A DNA stretch of 64,000 bases, from the NCBI GenBank assembly GCA_013368375.1, contig JAACJP010000022.1, positions 62,001 to 126,000 on the forward strand, given 5' to 3'. Below the pieces are notes generated by a model. It saw nothing but the letters and a program-made list of their open reading frames with translations, searched no databases and had not been told where the DNA came from. This document shows, piece by piece, positions 1 to 7,998 of the stretch. The translations under genes and the position numbers were made by a program. Source of the DNA: Tricholomella constricta. Lineage: Eukaryota > Basidiomycota > Agaricomycetes > Agaricales > Lyophyllaceae. Numbering within the stretch: position 1 is the first letter of the stretch; each line of letters opens with the position of its first letter.

Positions 1-3000
1 GACGCCAACAACGAACGAACCAACCTAAGGCAACAACAACGCACACACAAAGAACGCTGGGGAACCTATTGCGAGGTAATACACAGCTCACTTAAAAAGA
101 CGACTAACTACTTTAGGAGGCTATTCAAACACGAACGCCGCACATGGGTGAACAAAACACTCGAAGACGCCACCCCCGATGAAATCTGGGGACTCCGCAA
201 CTGGTCGAAGGGCTCAAGAAACTACCCATCCCCGGCCATAAACCGACCCAATCAAATGCCCGCAGTCCAACACGAGGACAAATGCGATGCGCTTCGCAAC
301 ACCCTCTTCAAACCACCGCCCCAGCTCAACAACAACCCGCCACCCAACCTCCAACACACACAGGACCACGACAAACCACACTTCCCGCTCACCAAGACAG
401 AGGTCAGGGAGGCCATTTATCGACACAGCGCTAAGAAGGCACCAGGCGAAAGCCAACAAACCTTCGCCACGGTCCGATGGGCGTGGGAGACACAAGAAAA
501 TATCATCTTCGCACTAATGCACCACTGCACACAGACCGGACACCACCCCAAGACATGGCGCCGAGCTATCGCAGTCGCGCTACGCAAACCGAACAAACCC
601 GACTACTCCGAACCCCGAGCATACCGACTCATCCAACTCCTAGAATGCCTCGGCAAAGTCCTGGAAGGCATAATCGCTCGCAGACTAGCATACATGGTCG
701 GAAGGGAAGATCTGGTCCCCCCCAACCAATTTGGAGGGAGACCCAACAGCAGCACTAACGACGCACTACTGACACACGTCGAAGACATACAGGCCGCCCA
801 CAACCACAAAAAAGTCACTTCCGTACTAACATTCGACATTTCAGGATACTTCGACAATGTTAACCACGACCGACTACTCCGCGAACTCAGACGTAAAGGA
901 ATACCGCTACCACTCGTCAAATGGGTAGCCGCTTTCCTCCGCGACAGGGAAGCGTCCATATGTCTGGACGGACTCCGCGGAGACATGAAACCGGTGGCAA
1001 ATGGTATACCACAAGGGTCCCCAGTCTCCCCCATCCTCTCGATAATATACACCGCTGAACTACAGGAACTGATGGAACTTAAGAAAACACCAGCACCCAG
1101 ACCAGGAGGCCCCCGCCCACCAAGAATCCCGGACGACCCAACAAACACGAATCTCGACATGTACATCGACGACGGAAACATTCGGATCTCATCGTACTCC
1201 CTGGACACCAACGTTATCATGCTCCGATCTTCATTCATAACGGTAAACGACTGGCTAACCAATGTAGGCCTCTCTACAGCAGCAGAGAAAACCGAACTCA
1301 TGCACCACTCCTGGCGCCGCGACAAAGGACACTCCCCGAACATCAAACTCCCCACAGCGAACGGCACCGAAGTCTCCATAGCTGCCGGCGATACCATCAG
1401 GATCCTGGGGGTATTTTTCGACAGACGACTAACATTCAATCAACACGTCAGAATACTAGCGGACAGAGCCGGAAACACAGTCCGAGGCTCCCGGATGCTC
1501 GCCAACACAATGAAAGGCCTCTCACAAGTCGAACTACGCACACTCTACCAAGCATGCGTAGTACCGGTACTAACCTACGGCAGCCCCGTATGGTGGACAG
1601 GCAAGAAGACACATATTAACATTCTAGACAAGGTCCAAAATACAGCCCTACGACACATAGCGGGAGCGTTCAAGACCACGCCGATCAAAGCACTGGAAAT
1701 CGACCTCGCCATCCCGCCCATAAACCTCGCCCTGGACCTCGCCAACGCGAGATACGCCGACCGCCTACACAAGCTCAACCACACAAACCCCGTCCTACAA
1801 CGTCTATCCAGCGAGTGGCGCGACGGAACACCACCGATATCACCACCACCCCTTCCGTCACAAAAGCCCACGAAGAGCAAGAAACCGCCAAAACGAACAC
1901 AACTCGAAAAAATTGCGGCGTCTACGTACCGCCCGTCAGAAGGTGAGAAAATCATCCCCTTCATCTCACCACCATGGCGTAGAACAGCAAGAGACTTTGG
2001 CCCCCGACTCACAATCAGCGGAGCCGACCCCAAAATCAAGAAAGACGACGCAGCCAAAACCCATAACCGCAGAACACGAGTACTTCTCACGGATCCCAGT
2101 AACCTGCTCATCTACTCCGACGGCTCAATGCTCGACGCCCCAGGAGACCAGCAAAAGAAGAACGTAGGGTGGGGAGTGGTTGGATACCACAAGGACAAAG
2201 AGGTCATAGCCCGCCGAGGCGGACTAGGCCACACAGCAGAGGTATACGACGCAGAGCTAACGGGACTAGTCGTAGCCGCGAAAGAAGCCACGACATACGC
2301 CCAACGACACCCCAGAATCACGAACCTACACATATACGCAGACAACACGGCCGCGGTCACATCGTCATTCGAACCGAAAACCCAACCCGGCCAATACAAC
2401 ATCTCGGCCTTCAACAAAACGATCACCGACTTCCTAGACAGAAACCAAAATCACTCCGTGCACGTCGAATGGTGCCCAGGCCACACCGACGTCAAAGGTA
2501 ACGAGAGAGCGGACGAGGAAGCCAAAGAAGGAGCCATACTCTGGCAACCCCGTTTCGTTACACTGACACACGCAATGCGCTCGTCAAAAGCACAGGTACT
2601 CAAGAAATGGAACGAAGAATGGAAACGCACACCCCCAACCGGAGGTTTCGGAATAGCCAACCAATTCCCCCCAGCGTGGAAGATCAAACAACACGTCAAA
2701 ACCACCCCGCGAGAAGTATTCAGCAGACTAACACAATGCCGCACACGTCACGCATTCATAGGTGAGTACTACTCAAAATTTGTACCTACTGAACCCACAG
2801 AATGCCCGTGCGGCGAAGCCATACAAACACGCGAACATATCATCACCACATGCCCCATATACGATGACCACAGACACATACTCACAGAAGACTACCCGGA
2901 ACTCGACCTCAAAGACATCCTTGGCACCAAGAACGGTATCGAAGCACTAGCGAAATTCATCAAACAGTCGGGCGCATTCACGAAGACAGGAGCACCCCGA

Positions 3001-3159
3001 CACGACTCCGCACAACCAACAATAGACGACGCCGAGAACGTAGACGAAGGAGAAGGAAACTGGTGGGACCGATGGGACAGACCGGGCAGAGGGAACCCGA
3101 CAGAAAGTGGAGAGGAAGAGGAGGAGAGAGAGAGCGAAGACGAAGAAGACGAAGAGTAG
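1..3159 (+). CDS. LINE ORF2 polyprotein (RT, RNase H, Cys/His knuckle), 5' partial
   Basis: Frame 1 is open from the first base to the TAG at 3157, at least 1052 codons with no start inside the window. The reverse transcriptase core shows FDISGYFDN near base 832, GIPQGSPVSP near 1000 and the catalytic box YIDDG near 1162; Ile replaces the more usual Ala of YADD. RNase H follows, with IYSDGS near 2110, a Glu in the AELTGL segment, and WCPGHTDVKGNERAD near 2475. A C-x-C-x8-H-x4-C knuckle sits near 2805. The tail is a very acidic Glu/Asp-rich run. These are the domains of a target-primed LINE polymerase; the apurinic-type endonuclease would be upstream of the window. No internal stop is seen, so the copy may be intact. 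Confidence 0.88.
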   Translation, partial: DANNERTNLRQQQRTHKERWGTYCEVIHSSLKKTTNYFRRLFKHERRTWVNKTLEDATPDEIWGLRNWSKGSRNYPSPAINRPNQMPAVQHEDKCDALRNTLFKPPPQLNNNPPPNLQHTQDHDKPHFPLTKTEVREAIYRHSAKKAPGESQQTFATVRWAWETQENIIFALMHHCTQTGHHPKTWRRAIAVALRKPNKPDYSEPRAYRLIQLLECLGKVLEGIIARRLAYMVGREDLVPPNQFGGRPNSSTNDALLTHVEDIQAAHNHKKVTSVLTFDISGYFDNVNHDRLLRELRRKGIPLPLVKWVAAFLRDREASICLDGLRGDMKPVANGIPQGSPVSPILSIIYTAELQELMELKKTPAPRPGGPRPPRIPDDPTNTNLDMYIDDGNIRISSYSLDTNVIMLRSSFITVNDWLTNVGLSTAAEKTELMHHSWRRDKGHSPNIKLPTANGTEVSIAAGDTIRILGVFFDRRLTFNQHVRILADRAGNTVRGSRMLANTMKGLSQVELRTLYQACVVPVLTYGSPVWWTGKKTHINILDKVQNTALRHIAGAFKTTPIKALEIDLAIPPINLALDLANARYADRLHKLNHTNPVLQRLSSEWRDGTPPISPPPLPSQKPTKSKKPPKRTQLEKIAASTYRPSEGEKIIPFISPPWRRTARDFGPRLTISGADPKIKKDDAAKTHNRRTRVLLTDPSNLLIYSDGSMLDAPGDQQKKNVGWGVVGYHKDKEVIARRGGLGHTAEVYDAELTGLVVAAKEATTYAQRHPRITNLHIYADNTAAVTSSFEPKTQPGQYNISAFNKTITDFLDRNQNHSVHVEWCPGHTDVKGNERADEEAKEGAILWQPRFVTLTHAMRSSKAQVLKKWNEEWKRTPPTGGFGIANQFPPAWKIKQHVKTTPREVFSRLTQCRTRHAFIGEYYSKFVPTEPTECPCGEAIQTREHIITTCPIYDDHRHILTEDYPELDLKDILGTKNGIEALAKFIKQSGAFTKTGAPRHDSAQPTIDDAENVDEGEGNWWDRWDRPGRGNPTESGEEEEERESEDEEDEE

Positions 3160-3711
3160 GACACCCACCAACAGAAGACGACGACAACGACGACGACGGA
3201 ATCGAAAACGGAAACGGAGACGGAGAGGGAAGGAGAGCAGGAGTCGAAAGGAGAGGAAGAGCGAGGTAAAGGAGGAGAACGAGGAGAAGGAGGGAGTACA
3301 CACAGGGCACGACGCCCAACCGACCAACAATTAGAGGCCCCGACACTGACGGCCCCCACAACACCGGCACACCAACACACACCACACACTAGCGTGACAC
3401 ACACCAAAGCCGCCCTCGGAACGCACGACCGAGTCTGACTGGGAAGATACCATTTCTCTTTTCTTTTCCGTTTCTATATTCATCCAAACATATACCCTCA
3501 TGCCCCACTGTCATATGCACTAACCAAACCATTAATCACTCCCACTACACTCTCGACAAGTCAAACGCTACACCTTCGTACGAAATTACCCACACACAGA
3601 AACTACTAGATCCACCGCCCGGCTTTACCCATACCCATTACTTTACTACTATTTGGCCCCGCCCTGCCCCTTAGCTCTCTAGTGTAGCTTGACCGGCAGT
3701 ATAAACTGAAT

Positions 3712-3728
3712 TCATCATCATCATCATC
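3712..3728 (+). repeat. TCA trinucleotide tail of the LINE
   Basis: A run of TCA units directly follows the LINE 3' untranslated region and is taken as its 3' terminus. No target duplication can be checked because the 5' end is off the window. Confidence 0.6.
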
Positions 3729-4324
3729 TCCAATCTCTGCAACTCAATTACAGTTGATTGTTGATATTCTATCTTGCTTGCCACCTGACCACAGCACGAT
3801 TGTGAACCTAGGACTTGTTCGGCTTATGAGTCACTCTCAGGCTTGCAAGCCAGCTGGCTGAGCGGACTGGGTCGTCTTGTCACTCTTCGGAGCCTGTCCC
3901 AACTTCAAAAAAGCGACCTCAACCTCCAGACTCAGGTGAGTACACAACAAAACCATTTTCTGAGCAGACAATGGTTAAAATTCTGAACAGTAATTTACAA
4001 ATGGTTCTGATGACCTATGGGGTGAACCGCTAACTGCTTATTATCGCGGATGACTCGGACAAGCTGCACAATGGCTCGGTAACCCATGGGCCACGTGCTG
4101 TTAAACAAAGCGCGTTTACGCGTTTCGTCTTGAGACGAAACGCGACGAAACGCGACTTTGTTTGTTGACCTGCGACTGATCATGTGATGAAGCCAGATGG
4201 GGACGAAGGACTTGTCTGGCATCAACCGTAACCATCAAGCAGTCCAACGTTCGAGGAGCTCACCTCGCGTATGTACATTCAATCTCATTTTTTACGAGCT
4301 ATACTACTCATATTCCTGGTACAG
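3729..4324. other. Non-coding stretch between LINE and transposase gene
   Basis: No convincing gene. It holds a long imperfect palindrome at 4103-4163 (listed separately). The bases just before 4325 (ending in ACAG) would suit a 3' splice site, so an upstream non-coding exon of the transposase gene is possible here. Confidence 0.4.
4103..4163. repeat. Imperfect inverted repeat / hairpin upstream of the Plavaka gene
   Basis: The inner arms 4119-4130 and 4133-4144 are perfectly complementary over 12 bp with a 2-bp spacer (CGCGTTTCGTCT). The outer arms 4103-4117 and 4148-4163 also pair except for one extra base. The GCGAC motif here recurs as a short tandem run just past the end of the transposase gene (19590-19610), so this may be a terminal or subterminal signal of that transposon. 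Confidence 0.55.
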
Positions 4325-7300
4325 ATGGGCTACCTACGCTGCCACGGTGCAGGATGCAACCAGAAATTCAGCGAAGCACGTTATCTAACCCGACACATCA
4401 GCAAGTGCGACAAGGTCCAGAAAGGTCACAAACGTCTATTCGAAGCTGCAGCTACAAACAGCAGGGGAACTCTTGAAGGCAGTGCTAAAAGACAGCGGGC
4501 TGAACCAGCTAGCACTGTTTTACAGCGCACATTTCTAGGACAAGCTCGCGAGAAGGGAAAAAGGCGGGATGAAATGGAGATTATGGTGCGTCATTGATCC
4601 TCGTTATTTTTGCTATCCTTATTCTTTCTCTAGTCAGAGGCGCCAGAGCCTTGCTCCCCCAAATCAAATTTCATGGACTTCGAGCAGGCGCCGGGACTCC
4701 CCTTCTCCGACCGACCCTCTGCATCTCCTGAACCCCCTGTACATCCCCGTAAACGAGTGCCAAAACTGTCCGAGAAACTCAAAGCCATGCTTGGTGACAC
4801 TCTACCAGAGGGGCCTGGTCCTCTTCCACCTGAGGAGCCTTCAGAACTTGAGACACCCCTGCAACCTCTCCGAATTCGCATTTGTCGCCGCCTCAAGACT
4901 CTTTTCAATTCCTTCTCCCTGCGTAGAACTTATTACGGCCATCCATCATACATTCCAGATGCCGACGTTGACTTCGGTGATCTCTTGGCGGACGACCTGA
5001 GGCGTTTAGATGCTGGGCAGGCCACCGGATTCCCAGATGCTTCACGAGACGAAGAGGACATCATAGCTCCCTACCCCAGCATGTCATCTTTCCTTCTGAA
5101 TAGATGGTTTTGGAAGAGCCACAAGAAGACGAAAGAGTCACGCAAGGACCTCCTCGATAATGTTCTGTTTCATGATAGGTTCAACCCAGATGACCTCAAG
5201 AATCTGAACTTTGACCGTCTCGATGAACAGGTGGCACAAAATTCTGGTGGCTTTTCCGACGGCAATGGCTGGGTCTCAGACACTGTATATATTGATGTGC
5301 CGACTGGGAAGAAGGAGACGAAGGCCTCACGTAGGGCGGCCGCCGCTGCCCAACGCCGCCGTGTTCATGATCCAGAATCTGAGGGGGAGGCCGCAGCCGC
5401 GGCCATGGATGCTGAGCCAACCACCAGTCGTCGATTTCCTATTCCGGGCTTTCATCACCGCAAACTGGTTGACATTGTTAAAGAAGTTTTTTCTGGTGCG
5501 GATGCAAATCAGTTCCACTTTCATCCATTTGAAGAGCACTGGCAGCCGCCGTGGAATGAGGAGACCACGGAACGTGTCCACGGGGAATTTTATACCTCTC
5601 AGGCCTTCCTCGACGCTGACCGTAAACTATACAACTCGCCTCCGGAACCAGACTGCAATCTCCCTCGTGTCATCGCAGCTCTGATGCTGTACTCAGATGC
5701 TACTCATGTTGCTCAGTTTGGACAAGCTAAACTGTGGCCTGGTTATTCATTTATTGGTAACCAGTCCAAATATGACCGGGGTCGTCCTTCTAAGCGCGCG
5801 GGCCACATGTTTGCATTTTTCCCTTCGGTACGGAGTACGCACTTCATTCTTACTTCCACTAATGTATATGTGCCCAGCTTCCGGATAACATCACGGATTT
5901 CATTCGCCGTGAACAGAACTTGCGGGTCACGGCTCCATTACTCGCTCACTGACGACGAGAGCTGTTTCATGGGTGCTGGAGGATACTTTTAGACAAGGAG
6001 TTCCTTCAAGCCTATGAACATGGAGTTATTATCGTCTGTGGTGATGGAGTGAAACGACGTGTTTATCCACGGATTTTCACGTATTCGGCGGATTACCCCG
6101 AGAAGTATGTGAACCATTATATTCAAATGTAAATCTCTGACCATCCTTAGAGTTCTCATTGTAACAATACGCGATATGGGGAAATGTCCCTGCCCACGGT
6201 GTAAAATATGCAAGGACGACATTCCAAGTCTGGGACCACCAGAAGATACTGCCATTCGATGCCATCATAAGCGCTGCGATGACGAGGACTGCCGATCTCG
6301 CATTCAGAAGGCAAGAGATTTGATCTACGCGAAGGGCTACGTCGTGAACAGTGACCGTGTCGAGGATTTACTGAGGGAAGATTCACTAATTCCAACCATA
6401 GTATGTATCCCCTCATTCTCGATGTCTACGTGACTAAGTTTGTATATATTTTAGAACGCCTTTTCTGAGCTTCTCGGGAAGTTTGAGCTAGATGTATTTG
6501 ACCTTGCAGTTGTCGATCTGCTGCACGAACTAGAACTGGGTGTCTGGAAGAGTTTGCTACTACACCTCGTGAGGATACTGTACACGCAAGGCCATGTGAA
6601 GGTCCTTGAATTCAACGAAAGGTCTGCAGTCGTGACTCTTTTTTCGTGCATGTCCTGATTAGAACTATAGATTCCGTTGTGTGGCATCCTTCGGATGCTC
6701 CACCATACGCCACTTCCCGTACAATGTAGCAGATTTGAAGAAACTCGCTGCCCGAGATTTCGAGGATATACTACAAGTAAACAATCTTCCGAAACACTCT
6801 ACCACGCCCTACTAATGTGGTTACCTTGAAATAGTGCTGCATTCCATGCTTTGAAGGCCTATTGCCGGAACCTCACAATCAAACTATCCTCGACCTCCTT
6901 TATCTCATATCCTATTTTCACTCCCTCGCCAAACTCCGTATGCATACCGATTCATCACTGAGAGTCCTCCGCAAGGTCACAGAAACTTTAGGCAAGGCAT
7001 TGCACTTTTTTGCTGATGAGACTTGTCGACACTTCAAGACCTTTGAAACTGATGGAGAATACCAGGCTCGAACCCGTGCAGCAGCTCGACAGGCAGCCAA
7101 GCGTGCTCCAAACAATTTGAACACGCTCCCGACGGACTTACCGCAGTCAAAGGCAGCAGTCGGACGGCACGAAAAGTCATTCAACTTGAAAACGTCCAAA
7201 TTTCACGCGCTTGGAGATTACGCAGACCAAATTGAGAAGTATGGTACGCTTGATTCTCTTTCGACAGTCCTTGTGCGCAAACTTTCTTTCCTATAAATTA

Positions 7301-7422
7301 TAACACCGTAATAACTGACATTTTATACAGGGTGAATCTAATCACCGAATCGTGAAAGCCTTCAACAGCCGTACAAACCACAATAATGCGGTACCACAGA
7401 TCACAAGCCAAGATACTCGGAC
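4325..7422 (+). pseudogene. Plavaka-type transposase, N-terminal segment, interrupted by the chromovirus
   Basis: The translation starts at ATG 4325 with a C2H2-like finger (CNQKF...RHISKC). It continues with the block around 5080-5240 (SFLLNRWFW, KTKESRKDLLDNV) and the strong Plavaka signature DATHVAQFGQAKLWPGY near 5700, then QAYEHG, ADYPEK, CPCPRCKICKDD and HELELGVWKSLL. Introns read at 4586-4633, 5828-5877, 6105-6150, 6401-6454, 6622-6670, 6777-6834 and 7273-7330, all GT-AG. In exon 3 the frame carries TGA at 5950-5952, at a place where I recall a conserved Cys, so the copy is probably dead. The gene stops at the target duplication and resumes in phase at 18392. Plavaka elements are basidiomycete cut-and-paste transposons related to KDZ/CACTA; the assignment is from motif recall. 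Confidence 0.82.
7418..7422. repeat. Target-site duplication CGGAC, left copy
   Basis: CGGAC here immediately precedes the left LTR and is repeated at 18392-18396 immediately after the right LTR. Removing the element and one copy restores the transposase reading frame. Confidence 0.93.
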
Positions 7423-7642
7423 TGTAACGGGGTTACAGAATTTGGGACCTTGTTGTTCACACTAGACGTAAGCTTGACAAGTCTGTCGATTGCTACGTAT
7501 AGGTGTACAAGGTTGTTTATACTTAATTAATGTAATGAATTAAATAGGCAACACCAGAAGGTGTTGCCAAACAATAGCGTAATCGTCTCGATAAGATACG
7601 ATTAGATAACCAAGATTAGATAAGATAGTGGGCGTCCTTACA
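7423..7642 (-). repeat. 3' LTR of the chromovirus
   Basis: 220 bp, identical to 18172-18391 except for G at 7634. It contains its own perfect hairpin (7547-7555 with 7560-7568, 9 bp, 4-nt loop), and its outer edge TGTAACGGGGTTACA is itself self-complementary. Confidence 0.95.
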
Positions 7643-7655
7643 TACCCCCCTTTAA
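7643..7655 (-). other. Polypurine tract
   Basis: On the sense (minus) strand TTAAAGGGGGGTA directly abuts the 3' LTR, the expected place and composition for the plus-strand primer of a Ty3/gypsy element. Confidence 0.75.
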
Positions 7656-7998
7656 GATCGCGTGTAGCGATCTTCACCAGGGAGTTGGGCAGAAAAAGAG
7701 AGTAAAAGGAGGGTCTAGGTCCCGGCGACCTAGACCTATCAAATAATGCAAGAATACGTAGGTAAAATACGTATTCTTGACTTAACGAGTAGTGGATGCA
7801 TTAGCGCCACTGCACGGCCTCAAAGTGCCGTGCGGCAAAGAATGGTGGTGAGGACATCCAATGTTGCGTTAATACGCAACCTGCGGATTGCTCCTCGGGA
7901 GTCAGGTGGTCTGCACCTGACAATGGCGGTCGGCCCGGCGGTACGCCCTACGTGTCGAGGTCGGTTCGTTGACGGGGGGATTAAGTTGTCTCCCCGAC
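7656..7998 (-). other. 3' untranslated region of the chromovirus, chain of hairpins
   Basis: No gene. Perfect inverted repeats occur one after another: 7654-7661/7667-7674, 7712-7721/7727-7736, 7751-7760/7768-7777, 7812-7818/7827-7833, 7863-7869/7874-7880 and 7902-7908/7914-7920, followed by a larger nested pair closing near 7960 and 7998. Confidence 0.85.

Larger units (their letters stand above)
1..3728 (+). mobile_element. Non-LTR retrotransposon (LINE), 5' part outside the window
   Basis: The segment holds an RT-RNase H open reading frame, then about 550 bp of untranslated sequence, then a TCA trinucleotide run at 3712-3728, which is the usual 3' tail style of LINEs. The reading frame is already open at position 1, so the upstream endonuclease region and first ORF lie to the left. 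RNase H after RT fits the Tad1/I-like side of the LINE tree in fungi; the clade is inferred, not tested. Confidence 0.85.

Noticed and set aside
2892..3407. Overlapping minus-strand ORFs rich in Ser, Leu, Val and Arg
   Set aside because: They are shadows of the GA-rich end of the LINE and its 3' region; low complexity, no domain.
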